Positions 8,003 to 15,950 of a DNA stretch of 27,973 nucleotides are shown here, piece after piece. The notes under the pieces are model-generated. The model ran no database searches. It was not told the origin of the DNA and saw only the letters and a list, made by a program, of their open reading frames with translations. A program made the position numbers and the translations under genes. Source of the DNA: Pseudomonadota bacterium (lineage in GTDB: Bacteria > Pseudomonadota > Alphaproteobacteria > Rhizobiales > Beijerinckiaceae); assembly GCA_023386155.1 (NCBI GenBank), contig JAEWKH010000129.1, positions 1-27,973 on the forward strand, in the 5' to 3' direction. Every line of letters begins with the position of its first letter. Positions within the stretch are counted from its first letter, which is position 1.

Positions 8003-8794
8003 ATGGCTCAGCAGCAGACGGTGCTTGTGACCGGCGGGGCATCCGGAATCGGTCTTGCGACCGTCGAGGCCGTTCTCGCGGAGGGGTGGCGCGCCATCGT
8101 GGCGGATCTCGACCAGAAGAATCTCGACCGCTGCAAGGATGTGCTCTCTCCAGCCAATCATCGGGTGCGGTTCGAGCAGATGAACGTCGCGGACGAAGAG
8201 GATGTTGTCCGTACCATCGCGGCCTGTGACGCGGAATTCGGCCCCATCACGGGGGTCGTCAATTCGGCGGGCATCGGCCGGGACGTGCCGGCCCTCGACA
8301 CGAGTGTCGATCTCTTCCGGAAGATGCTGGAAGTCAATCTGATCGGGAGTTTCGTCGTGTCCCGCGAGGCGGCCAAACTGATGCGGGAGCGGGGAGGCGG
8401 TTCCGTCGTCAACATCGCATCCGTATCCGGGCTCATGGGCAACAAGGGGCGCGTGGCCTATGGTGCCTCGAAGGGCGCTGTCATCACGATGACCAGGGTC
8501 ATGGCCGTCGAGTTGGCGCCCTATGGAATCCGCGTGAACGCGATTGCGCCCGGCCCGATCGAGACGCCGCTCGTCCAGGAGGTTCACACCCCCGAGGTAC
8601 GCGCGGCCTGGATGACCACTGTCCCGCAGCGGCGATACGGTACGCCGGACGAGATTGCAGGAGCCGCCGTTTTCCTGCTCGACCAGCGGAAATCCAGCTA
8701 CATCACCGGACAGACGATCTGCGTCGATGGCGGCTTCTCGATCGCCGGCATTCTCGATCCTGCGCCGGACGCCGCTCACCTTCGAAATTCATGA
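8003..8794 (+). CDS. Short-chain dehydrogenase/reductase (SDR)
   Basis: This classical SDR has 263 aa. The dinucleotide loop TGGASGIG is at residues 9-16, and ADLDQKN, with Asp after beta-2, favours NAD over NADP. NSAGIG lies near 87. The catalytic set is Ser140, Tyr153 and Lys157 in the YGASK motif. IAPGPIETPL and the C-terminal ITGQTICVDGGF are also typical. AAGGAGGGA just before the ATG is a strong ribosome site. It probably oxidises a hydroxyl group on the compound handled by this operon, or on its CoA ester. A second, divergent SDR follows with an ATGA overlap if its upstream start is used, so the two may catalyse consecutive steps. Confidence 0.93.
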   Translation: MAQQQTVLVTGGASGIGLATVEAVLAEGWRAIVADLDQKNLDRCKDVLSPANHRVRFEQMNVADEEDVVRTIAACDAEFGPITGVVNSAGIGRDVPALDTSVDLFRKMLEVNLIGSFVVSREAAKLMRERGGGSVVNIASVSGLMGNKGRVAYGASKGAVITMTRVMAVELAPYGIRVNAIAPGPIETPLVQEVHTPEVRAAWMTTVPQRRYGTPDEIAGAAVFLLDQRKSSYITGQTICVDGGFSIAGILDPAPDAAHLRNS

Positions 8795-8817
8795 CCCTGG
8801 ACGGAGCTAAGAGAACG

Positions 8818-9621
8818 ATGGGCGAGCGCCTGAAAGACAAGATTGCCATCGTGGTCGGCGCAGGGTCATCCGGGCCGGGCTGGGGCAATGGAAAGGCTGC
8901 CGCCGTGGCCTATGCACGGGAAGGAGCCGCAGTGGCCTGCATCGACCTCGTTCATGATGCCGCCGAGGAAACGGCCGCTATCATTGCTAAGGAAGCGGGC
9001 CGCTCGATGGCCATCGCGGCCGACGTCACGGATATGAGCTCGATCAACGCCGCGGTCGAGCGCGTGATGGCGGAGTTCGGCCGCATCGACATCCTTCACA
9101 ACAATGTCGGGGTGACCCATATGGGCGGCCCCGTCGAGTTGAGCGAGGAGCAGTTCGCCGCGGCCCTTGATCTCAATATCGGGCCGATCTACCGAACGTC
9201 GAAGGCCGTCATCCCGCATATGCTGCGCCAGGGCGCAGGCGTAATCGTCAACATTTCGTCGCTCGCTGCGATCCGCTGGACCGGCTATCCCTATTTTGCC
9301 TATTACGCGACCAAGGCAGCCGTGAACCAGGCCACCGTCGCTCTTGCCATGCAATATGCCCGTCAAGGCATCCGGGCGAACTGCATCATGCCGGGGCTCA
9401 TCGATACGCCGCTGATCTACAAGCAGATCTCCGGGCAATACGCGTCCGCCGACGAGATGGTCGCTGCGCGCAATGCAGCCGTCCCGCTCGGAACAATGGG
9501 AACTGCCTGGGACATCGCGAATGCCGCCGTCTTCCTGGCCTCGGACGAGGCCAAGTTCATCACAGGCGTCTGCCTGCCCGTCGATGGCGGTCAGAGTTGC
9601 GCCGTGTCGGAGTTTCGATGA
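8818..9621 (+). CDS. Short-chain dehydrogenase/reductase with variant cofactor loop
   Basis: This is a second SDR of about 267 aa. The glycine-rich loop is VVGAGSSGPGWGNGKA rather than the usual TGxxxGIG, an extended form seen in one SDR subgroup. ACIDLVHD suggests NAD use. The catalytic residues are Ser148, Tyr162 and Lys166 in YYATK, and PGLIDTPL and ITGVCLPVDGGQ end the fold. Two starts are possible: ATG 8791, which overlaps the preceding stop as ATGA but has no ribosome site, and ATG 8818, with GGAG eleven bases upstream and the usual SDR N-terminus MGERLKDKIAIV. I prefer 8818. The next gene starts with an ATGA overlap, which supports one operon. Confidence 0.9.
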   Translation: MGERLKDKIAIVVGAGSSGPGWGNGKAAAVAYAREGAAVACIDLVHDAAEETAAIIAKEAGRSMAIAADVTDMSSINAAVERVMAEFGRIDILHNNVGVTHMGGPVELSEEQFAAALDLNIGPIYRTSKAVIPHMLRQGAGVIVNISSLAAIRWTGYPYFAYYATKAAVNQATVALAMQYARQGIRANCIMPGLIDTPLIYKQISGQYASADEMVAARNAAVPLGTMGTAWDIANAAVFLASDEAKFITGVCLPVDGGQSCAVSEFR

Positions 9622-10514
9622 CCACCGAGCGCGCTACCCGGGAGCAGGGGATGACATCAAGGACAATTCGCCATCCGGGGCCGCCATCTCGAGAGCGCAC
9701 GGCCGCCATCGTTGGGTCGGCGGTTCCCCTGCAATTCACACTTGAGCCTGGGCAGGCCGTCGATGCGGCGATTGCGAAGGGATTTGCGGATGCGGGGTGC
9801 GCCGGCGGATTCGTGGAGTTCCGCGGCGGGCGATGCGAGCCGTTCCAGTTCGTCATGCCGGCTGCCTCTCCGGACGCTCGTCATGCCGCCTGGTACAGCG
9901 AAACGTTTGCGCCCATGGGGCCTGTCGAAATCGAACGTGCCTGCGCCATTGTCGGCTGGCGTGACGGCAAGCCGTTCATCCATTGCCACGGGATCTGGAA
10001 CTCGCGCGATGGCCGGCAGATGGGCCATATGCTCGGGCCCGCAACGATCGTAGCAGAACCTGTTGTGGTCACCGGTATAGGATCGCGAAGCGCAACCTTC
10101 ACGGCCCTGCCGGATTCCGAGACGAACTTCACGTTGTTCGAGCCGGCAGCGGTCAATGAGAAAGCGGCAAGAGCCGCCGATCCTCGTGTCCTGCTGGCGA
10201 AAGTCAGGCCGAACGAGGACGTGTGTCTTGCCATAGAGACCATATGTTCACGGAACGGGATCAGAACCGCCAACGTCTATGGCATCGGCAGCCTGAACGA
10301 AGTTCGCTTCGTCGACGGTAGCAGAGTCGAATCCCATGCGACTGAGGTTTCCATCCGCGAGGGCAGGGTGGCCAATGCCGACGGCTTGCCGCGGGCTGCC
10401 CTTCAGATCGACGTCGTCGACATGCAGGGCAACATCTTCGAAGGTGAGATCGTGCGGGGCGACAACCCGGTTTGCGTCACCTTCGAACTGGTCATCGAAC
10501 CGACTTCGACCTGA
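9618..10514 (+). CDS. Tandem PPC (DUF296) domain protein, function unknown
   Basis: This protein has about 298 aa; its ATG overlaps the SDR stop as ATGA (a later ATG at 9651 is possible). I read it as two PPC/DUF296-like halves. The first (about residues 30-170) carries the family's metal-site motif in FIHCHGIWNSRDGRQMGHML. The second (about 175-298) has the PPC-like opening DVCLAIETICSRNGIRTANV and the segment VYGIGSLNEVRF, but the expected HxHG is replaced by LQIDVVDMQGNIFEG, so its metal site looks lost. PPC domains occur alone in many bacteria and fused to AT-hooks in plants; most bacterial ones have no assigned role. Its place as last gene of a ligase-SDR-SDR operon suggests a metabolic role rather than DNA binding. 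The family call is fairly secure, the function is not. Confidence 0.75.
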   Translation: MTTERATREQGMTSRTIRHPGPPSRERTAAIVGSAVPLQFTLEPGQAVDAAIAKGFADAGCAGGFVEFRGGRCEPFQFVMPAASPDARHAAWYSETFAPMGPVEIERACAIVGWRDGKPFIHCHGIWNSRDGRQMGHMLGPATIVAEPVVVTGIGSRSATFTALPDSETNFTLFEPAAVNEKAARAADPRVLLAKVRPNEDVCLAIETICSRNGIRTANVYGIGSLNEVRFVDGSRVESHATEVSIREGRVANADGLPRAALQIDVVDMQGNIFEGEIVRGDNPVCVTFELVIEPTST

Positions 10515-10581
10515 GTTCATCCCGAATCGCGTTTGAGCGATGCTTCTTCTCTCAGCTGGCGCACCGTTCTTCGCGAAAAAC

Positions 10582-10609
10582 CGGATCCACCTCACCGAAA
10601 AATGGTCTA
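10582..10609 (-). repeat. Degenerate copy of the intergenic palindromic repeat
   Basis: Read on the minus strand this begins TAGACCATTTTTCGG and continues to GTGGATCCG, matching 25 of 28 bases of the copy at 27864-27891. The first TAG is the stop codon of the symporter gene. The expected continuation GTTCGCCG has degenerated into GTTTTTCGCGAAG. It lies between the convergent PPC and symporter genes. Confidence 0.75.
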
Positions 10610-11599
10610 ACCGGCGGATTCCACAACGGGAGTTTCCCGTTCCGCTCGCTCCGCATAGGCCCTGGCCAGGACGGCGCATACAAGAAGCTGGATCTGATGG
10701 AACAGCATCAGAGGGAGAATGATCGCGCCGATCATGCTGGCGGGAAAGAGGATGCTGGCAATGGGAACGCCGCTGCCGAGGCTCTTCTTGGAACCGCAGA
10801 ACACGATGGCGACCTCGTCCCGGCGCGAGAACCCGAACATCCGGCTCGCCATGGTCGTGATCACCAGAACCACCGCCAGAAGGACGCAGCTGAGGAGCAC
10901 GAGGAGGATCATGTCCATCGGTTCCAGCTGGTGCCAGAGGTTGTTGATGGCGGCTTCGCCGAAGGCGTAATAGACGATCAGGAGGATCGCACCGCGGTCT
11001 ACGATTCCTGTGAGCGTCCGGCGTTTCTCCACCCATTGCCCGATCCAGGGACGCATAAGGTGCCCAAGGAGAAACGGCACGAGGATCTGCAGCACGATCT
11101 CGCCGATGGCGCCGAACGAGACGCCTCCCTGGGTCTGCATGAAGAGACCCATCAGGAGAGGGGTGAGAAAGACCCCGAGGACATTCGAGGCCGAGGCGCT
11201 GCACACCGCAGCAGCGACATTTCCACCTGCGATCGAGGTGAAGGTGATCGACGACTGGATCGTGGAGGGGAGGAGGCAGAGGTAGAGAATGCCCAGCGCA
11301 ATGCCGGGCGCGAGATAGGATTGCAGATAGGTCTTCGTGAGCAATCCGAGAATCGGGAACAGGATGAAAGTCGCGGCAAACACCATCAGATGAAGACGCC
11401 AGTGGATGGCGCCCTGAATGATGGCCTGCCGTGAAAGCCGGGCTCCCTGAAGGAAGAACAGGAGCGCGATCGAGCCGATGATGACCGTCTTGAGAATGGG
11501 AGCCGCGGCACCGGTCGCAGGCAGAAGCGTTGCGGCGATGGCCGTCACCACAAGGGCGACGGTGAACCGGTCAGGCCATAGGAGGGAGAGGAAAGCCAT
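10607..11599 (-). CDS. Bile acid:sodium symporter-like carrier (SBF-like, YfeH type)
   Basis: This 330-residue protein has about ten membrane segments and begins MAFLSLLWPDRFTVAL, the usual opening of the SBF-like (PF13593) branch of the BASS superfamily. Further marks are LFFLQGARLSRQAI, the crossover region LCLLPSTIQSSITFTSIAGGN, and VVFCGSKKSLGSGVPIA. BASS proteins are sodium-coupled carriers of organic anions. Its start lies 25 bases after the stop of the COG4091-like gene in the same direction, so it is probably the last gene of the otn operon. It may be a second carrier for an acid sugar or a product exporter; the substrate is not known. The stop codon comes from the edge of an intergenic repeat. 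Confidence 0.9.
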   Translation of the reverse strand: MAFLSLLWPDRFTVALVVTAIAATLLPATGAAAPILKTVIIGSIALLFFLQGARLSRQAIIQGAIHWRLHLMVFAATFILFPILGLLTKTYLQSYLAPGIALGILYLCLLPSTIQSSITFTSIAGGNVAAAVCSASASNVLGVFLTPLLMGLFMQTQGGVSFGAIGEIVLQILVPFLLGHLMRPWIGQWVEKRRTLTGIVDRGAILLIVYYAFGEAAINNLWHQLEPMDMILLVLLSCVLLAVVLVITTMASRMFGFSRRDEVAIVFCGSKKSLGSGVPIASILFPASMIGAIILPLMLFHQIQLLVCAVLARAYAERAERETPVVESAG

Positions 11600-11624
11600 T
11601 GATCACGCGCTCCGGATGCTTCTC

Positions 11625-13019
11625 TCAGGACTCTTGTCCGAAGAAGCGCCTGTCCTGTGCCTGCCGCAGTGTCGCCAGTGCCGATGCTTCCGGCAGTTCG
11701 ATATCGCTCATCCGGATTTCCTGCCCCTTGAGGATCGGCGCCGTCAAGCGGCAATCGGCGGCCAGATAGAACGGGGCAGGGGCCGTTACCGTGAGCGGTC
11801 CTGCGGGACGGAACTCGGCTGTCACGCCGGATATGGTGTGATGATGACCGCCCATGGAGAGGGCCGTGCCGGCCGGCAGGTCCTCGGTGGCCACCGCAAT
11901 CAGATCGTAACGCGGCTTGTAGTCGGAGCCGTAGCCCGATGTCCGATGAATGGCCGCGTCGAGGATGCTCGTGGCCGCCTCGAGCCCCAATAGGTGCCGT
12001 GGGAGGAAGACCATGGCGTTTGTGCCCGTCCGGCTGACGATATGCCCCTTCTGGGCCAGCAGGTCCCAGCTCTTCGCATCGTCGCAGCGAATAACGACGA
12101 AGACTCCACCCGCGAAGCTGATCTCGTCGGGCTTGCGCAGACAATGGAACACGTCCAGGCGCCGGTCGCCCGAGAGAATGCCGCCGTCATCCCGATAGGA
12201 GAAGATCGTTGGAACTTCGTGGATGCGTGCAACCGGTGCATGAAGGTCGAAACGGTCGGGCCGCAGACCGGTGGCGTTCGCAACGACCATGAGCTCGCAC
12301 AGGTCCGGCACAGCTCTCTGCGGGAACCCTGCGATGGCCCGGTGCCTGGCTGTCAGAATCTCGTGGACATCCCGGTTGCCGAGAGCCCAATGGCTCTCGA
12401 GATCAACGTCCTCCTCAGACCGCTCGTTGCTGACGAGGCGACGGGATGCGGGGTCGAAGACGAAGTCGTACTCGCTCGACTTGCCTGCTGCGACGATGTG
12501 GAAACCCATGACCTCGGCCCAGGTCGCGAGACCGATGAGCAGGCTCGGCTGATCGCCGTCGACCGTCGTCACAATACGCCCTCGCTCGGCCGCCAGGGCT
12601 TTGAGGCCGGGGCCGACGACGCTGTCGAGCTCCTTTGTGACGAGCGCCAGGTGCTTGTCAGCCTCCACGGCGATCAGGGCGTGGCGGGCTGCCGCGCGCG
12701 GCTGCCCGGTCGCCTCGACGACAACAGCGAAGGGAAGATCGGCCACGAGCGCAAGATCGTCGGTTGCGATGTAATCCCCGCGGTCCCATGCGGCCTTCGC
12801 ATCGAGTGCCGCTTCGCAGATCTGGATTTTCCTCGGATCGATGCCGGCGGCCTTCAATCCCGATGCCGCCCCCTCGGCGGTGATATCCACCGCGATGCGC
12901 GCATTCATCAAGGGGACCCGTTGAGCCTGGGCGAGAAAGCTTTGACCGAAGCCCCCGGTGCCGACGACGCAGGTTTCTACGGGACGATCCGCCTTCGCGT
13001 AGTAATCATGATAATTCAT
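11625..13019 (-). CDS. Homoserine-dehydrogenase-like oxidoreductase with C-terminal SAF domain (COG4091/DRL-like)
   Basis: The N-terminal half of this 464-residue protein is a Rossmann domain (ETCVVGTGGFGQSF, then VVVEATGQPRAAARHA and HLALVTKELDSVVGPGL) resembling homoserine dehydrogenase. The C-terminal part, from about residue 360, resembles an SAF domain (DLPAGTALSMGG, APFYLAADCRLTAPILKGQEI). This architecture is COG4091, the group that contains Brucella DRL, a DXP reductoisomerase unrelated to DXR; other members have unknown reactions. A good ribosome site (AGGGAGA) precedes the ATG. It lies after otnK in the leftward operon, which argues for a reduction or oxidation of a C4 or C5 polyol, sugar acid or phosphate, but that is inference. 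Automated pipelines often label the SAF part as a flagellar FlgA-like protein, which would mislead here. Confidence 0.82.
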   Translation of the reverse strand: MNYHDYYAKADRPVETCVVGTGGFGQSFLAQAQRVPLMNARIAVDITAEGAASGLKAAGIDPRKIQICEAALDAKAAWDRGDYIATDDLALVADLPFAVVVEATGQPRAAARHALIAVEADKHLALVTKELDSVVGPGLKALAAERGRIVTTVDGDQPSLLIGLATWAEVMGFHIVAAGKSSEYDFVFDPASRRLVSNERSEEDVDLESHWALGNRDVHEILTARHRAIAGFPQRAVPDLCELMVVANATGLRPDRFDLHAPVARIHEVPTIFSYRDDGGILSGDRRLDVFHCLRKPDEISFAGGVFVVIRCDDAKSWDLLAQKGHIVSRTGTNAMVFLPRHLLGLEAATSILDAAIHRTSGYGSDYKPRYDLIAVATEDLPAGTALSMGGHHHTISGVTAEFRPAGPLTVTAPAPFYLAADCRLTAPILKGQEIRMSDIELPEASALATLRQAQDRRFFGQES

Positions 13020-13093
13020 CGCGCATCTCTCCCTTGCCGATGGACACTCGCCACCGGCCTATTGTCTCGCTCCGTGCACTGGTCTTTTGAGAT

Positions 13094-14365
13094 TCAGCCC
13101 GATCGAAGCATGTTCCAGGCCTTCAGGAAGAAGTCCGGGGTTCCGAAGTTGCCCGACTTGAGCGCGAGGGCCAGGTCGCTTCCCGCCAGCGAGCGGGTCC
13201 ATGGAACACCCGGATCGATCTCGGGGCCGATTGCAAGCGCATCGACAGCGAGCGCATTCACGACAGCGCCGGATGTTTCTCCACCGGCGACGATCAGGCG
13301 GGTGAAGCCAAGGGCCGGGAGTGCTTTGGCAATCTCCGCCAGGGTGTTCTCGACGATCTCTCCCGCATTCATGCGTCCGAGCCTGCTCTGGACCGCCTGA
13401 ACCTCTTCAGGCGTCGCAGTGGAGTAGATCAGGGCCGGGCCATCGGCAGGCTGTGCTTTCAGCCAGTCGAGCGCTGTCTGTGCGGTCATGGCGCCGGAAG
13501 CAAGGTCCAGTGCATCGAGCCGGAGTGCGGGGATACCTGCTTCAAGGGCAGTCTTGACCTGCCCCCTCGTCGCGCTGGAGCACGATCCGGCCAGGATGAT
13601 GTTGCGGCCGGCAGGAGCGTCGAACCCTGTCGAGGAGGCAGGGGGTGTCGCGCGTTCGGCCTGCCGGTAGGCGGCGGGCAGGCCCATGGCAACGCCCGAT
13701 CCACCGGTCATGAGAGGAAGACCGGCGGCGGCGAGGCCGATGGCCCGAAGATGCGCGTCGTTCAACGCGTCGACGATGACGATCTGATGCCCGGCTGCCT
13801 TTGCGCGCGCGAAGGCCGCGCGGATGGCGTCCGGTCCTGCCTCCACGTCCTCATAGGAAACGAGGCCGACCGAGAGCCTCGTCTGCCGCCGCAGAACCCG
13901 AACGAGATTGGAATCGCGCATCGGCGTCAGCGGATGGTCCTTCATGCTGCTTTCGTGCAGCGGCACTCCGTTCACGAACAGATGCCCCTTGTAGACCGTG
14001 CGCCCGTTGGCCGGAAAGGCAGGGCAGGCGAGGGTGAAATCGCTTTCCGTGAAGGTGAGCAGCGCTTCGGTCACAGGTCCGATATTGCCCTCATCCGTCG
14101 AATCGAAGGTGGAGCAATACTTGAAGAACAGGTGCTGCGCCCCGGCCTGCTTGAGAGCCTTCGCCCCAGCGAGCGATTGCGCGATGGCTTCCTGCGCGGG
14201 ATTGGTTCTGGACTTCAGGGCGACGACGACGGCCTCCGCCTCCGAGAGATCGAGATCCCCACGCGGCACGCCAATCGTCTGAATGGTCCGGAGCCCTTCG
14301 CGCGCCAGCATGAGGGCCAGGTCCGTCGCTCCCGTCAAATCGTCGGCGATGCATCCGAGCTTCAT
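13094..14365 (-). CDS. otnK: 3-oxo-tetronate 4-kinase (DUF1537 acid-sugar kinase)
   Basis: This is a full-length, 423-residue DUF1537 kinase. The N-terminal sugar-binding domain opens with KLGCIADDLTGATDLA and contains FKYCSTFDSTDEGNIGP and CPAFPANGRTVYKG. The C-terminal nucleotide-binding domain contains LAGSCSSATRGQ and VAGGETSGAVVNAL. The N-terminal signature with TIQTIGVP is the one I associate with OtnK, which phosphorylates 3-oxo-tetronate at O4, rather than with DtnK or DenK. The next step is decarboxylation by OtnC to dihydroxyacetone phosphate. The ATG overlaps the otnI stop as ATGA, and otnC lies just upstream of otnI, which supports the assignment. A 74-base gap separates it from the COG4091-like gene. 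Confidence 0.92.
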   Translation of the reverse strand: MKLGCIADDLTGATDLALMLAREGLRTIQTIGVPRGDLDLSEAEAVVVALKSRTNPAQEAIAQSLAGAKALKQAGAQHLFFKYCSTFDSTDEGNIGPVTEALLTFTESDFTLACPAFPANGRTVYKGHLFVNGVPLHESSMKDHPLTPMRDSNLVRVLRRQTRLSVGLVSYEDVEAGPDAIRAAFARAKAAGHQIVIVDALNDAHLRAIGLAAAGLPLMTGGSGVAMGLPAAYRQAERATPPASSTGFDAPAGRNIILAGSCSSATRGQVKTALEAGIPALRLDALDLASGAMTAQTALDWLKAQPADGPALIYSTATPEEVQAVQSRLGRMNAGEIVENTLAEIAKALPALGFTRLIVAGGETSGAVVNALAVDALAIGPEIDPGVPWTRSLAGSDLALALKSGNFGTPDFFLKAWNMLRSG

Positions 14366-15174
14366 TCCGCAGCTCCACGGGTTTTTGTGGCGATCTGGTC
14401 CTGGGTGAACGCCGAAAGCCAGCCGAGGCCGTCCTCAGTCCTTCCACGCGGCTTGTACTCGGCCCCGATCCAGCCTTCATACCCGAGGCGATCAAGGGTG
14501 CGGCAGATATAACGGTAGTCGATCTCGCCCTCATCCGGTTCGGCCCGACTCGGAACCGCGGCGATCTGCACATGGCCGATCAGATCGAGATGATCCTTGA
14601 GTCGTTGCGCAAGATCCCCCTGCATGATCTGGGTGTGATAGCAGTCGAACATGATCTTCACGTTCCGGCGCCCGACCCGATCGATGATCGATGCGGCCTG
14701 CTCGACGGTGTGAAGGAAGTATCCCGGCTTGTCCCGATGGTTGATCGGCTCGATCAGGACCGTCATGCCCGCCTGGACGGCCTTGTCGGCGGCCAGCTTG
14801 AGGTTCGCCACGAATGTCCGCTCGGCCGCCGGGGCCGCATCGGGCGGGACCAGCCCGGACATGCAGTGGACGGCGGTTGCGCCAATGGCATGCCCGTAGG
14901 AAACGGCCTGGTCGAGAGCCTGCTGAAACTCGCTCTCACGGCCCGGCAGGGCGCCGAGTCCGAAATCGCCTGCCGCCGCATTCCCGACCGGCGTGTTCAA
15001 CCCGAGCATGGTGAGCTGGCTACGATCCAGGGCGCTGCGCATCTCCGCGGCAGGCACCTGATAGGGCCAGTGCATCTCGACGGCCTCGAAGCCTGCTGCG
15101 GCTGCGGCCGCGACCCGTTCGATTTCAGGGTGCTCGGTAAAGAGAAAGCCTAGATTGGCCGAGAAACGAGGCAT
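14362..15174 (-). CDS. otnI: 2-oxo-tetronate isomerase (hydroxypyruvate isomerase family)
   Basis: This is a xylose-isomerase-like TIM barrel of about 270 aa. The ATG at 15174 gives the family start MPRFSANLGFLFTEHPEIE and lies four bases after the otnC stop; an upstream start would add 26 unlikely residues and run into otnC. Typical segments are AAAGFEAVEMHWPY, GNAAAGDFGLGALPGRE, the metal-binding region LIEPINHRDKPGYFL, and KIMFDCYHTQIMQGDL. OtnI interconverts 2-oxo- and 3-oxo-tetronate, linking the dehydrogenase step to the OtnK kinase. Hydroxypyruvate isomerase itself is the alternative, but the flanking otnC and otnK favour the tetronate role. Confidence 0.92.
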   Translation of the reverse strand: MPRFSANLGFLFTEHPEIERVAAAAAAGFEAVEMHWPYQVPAAEMRSALDRSQLTMLGLNTPVGNAAAGDFGLGALPGRESEFQQALDQAVSYGHAIGATAVHCMSGLVPPDAAPAAERTFVANLKLAADKAVQAGMTVLIEPINHRDKPGYFLHTVEQAASIIDRVGRRNVKIMFDCYHTQIMQGDLAQRLKDHLDLIGHVQIAAVPSRAEPDEGEIDYRYICRTLDRLGYEGWIGAEYKPRGRTEDGLGWLSAFTQDQIATKTRGAAE

Positions 15175-15178
15175 CGGG

Positions 15179-15898
15179 TCATCCGCACTTGTGTGAAGGG
15201 TGATGAGGAGTGGAACAGCATTCCTGGGTGCAGTCGGGGGTTTCTTCCGCAATCGCCTCGTCCAGGTTGAAATGGGTCACCAGATCGCGAACCTGCGCAC
15301 GGGTCAGCAGGCGAGGGTTGAGGCCGTGGAGAAGCAGGCGCAGCTTCGCGGTCTCCTCCAGTTCCTCCGTGGCATAGACAGCAGCTTCCAGGTCCCTGCC
15401 AGCCACGACAGGGCCGTGATTGGCCAGAAGAACGGCGCTGTACCGTCCGGCGAGCCCACGGATCGCATCGACGACGGCGGAGTCTCCCGGCCGATAATAG
15501 GGGACGAGCGCCGTACGCCCGACCTTCATGACGTAATAGGCCGTCATCGGCGGCAGGGCATTGGCAGGATCGATGTCGGGCAGCATCGAAACTGCGACGG
15601 AATGGGTGGAATGCAGATGCACGATGGCACCTGCATCCTTGCGGGTCTCGTAAAGAGCCGTGTGCAGAGGCAACTCCTTCGTGGGAGCATCGCCGGAGGC
15701 AAGGCGACCATCGGAATCGAGCCTGCTCAGGCGGCCGGGGTCGAGAAAGCCGAGCGAGCTGTTGGTCGGAGTCGTCAGCCAGCCTCCATCGCTCAAACGG
15801 ACCGAGATATTGCCGGACGATCCGGCCGTCAGGCCACGGTCGAACAGAGAGCGCCCAAATAGGCAGATCGTCTCACGAAGCCGGCTCTCATCACTCAT
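15179..15898 (-). CDS. otnC: 3-oxo-tetronate 4-phosphate decarboxylase (class II aldolase/adducin family)
   Basis: This 239-residue member of the class II aldolase/AraD family contains GSSGNISVRL, TPTNSSLGFLDP, the acidic residue in APTKELPLHTALY, the zinc ligands in HLHSTHS, PPMTAYYVMKVG, and the third histidine region LANHGPVVAG. OtnC converts 3-oxo-tetronate 4-phosphate to dihydroxyacetone phosphate and CO2 with a divalent metal. The chain ends with an unusual tail, CTQECCSTPHHPSHKCG at residues 223-239, holding four cysteines and three histidines. I do not recall that tail from the family. The gene begins 52 bases after gntR and is followed by otnI and otnK. Confidence 0.92.
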   Translation of the reverse strand: MSDESRLRETICLFGRSLFDRGLTAGSSGNISVRLSDGGWLTTPTNSSLGFLDPGRLSRLDSDGRLASGDAPTKELPLHTALYETRKDAGAIVHLHSTHSVAVSMLPDIDPANALPPMTAYYVMKVGRTALVPYYRPGDSAVVDAIRGLAGRYSAVLLANHGPVVAGRDLEAAVYATEELEETAKLRLLLHGLNPRLLTRAQVRDLVTHFNLDEAIAEETPDCTQECCSTPHHPSHKCG

Positions 15899-15950
15899 CT
15901 CGAGGCCTCTGAAATCTCAATATGAAATGGAAACGAAACGGAAGCGGCCG

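Noticed and set aside
10472..11434. Plus-strand open frame of 320 codons after the PPC gene
   Set aside because: It is almost wholly antisense to the symporter gene and extremely rich in charged residues, with no domain signature.
11625..13019. Annotation as a flagellar FlgA-like or true homoserine dehydrogenase gene
   Set aside because: The SAF domain alone causes FlgA-type labels, and no flagellar or threonine-biosynthesis genes are nearby; the two-domain COG4091 layout fits better.
11994..13400. Long open frame on the + strand, 468 codons
   Set aside because: It is antisense to the COG4091-like and otnK genes, shows no family motif and follows the codon-position bias of the opposite strand, as is usual in GC-rich DNA.
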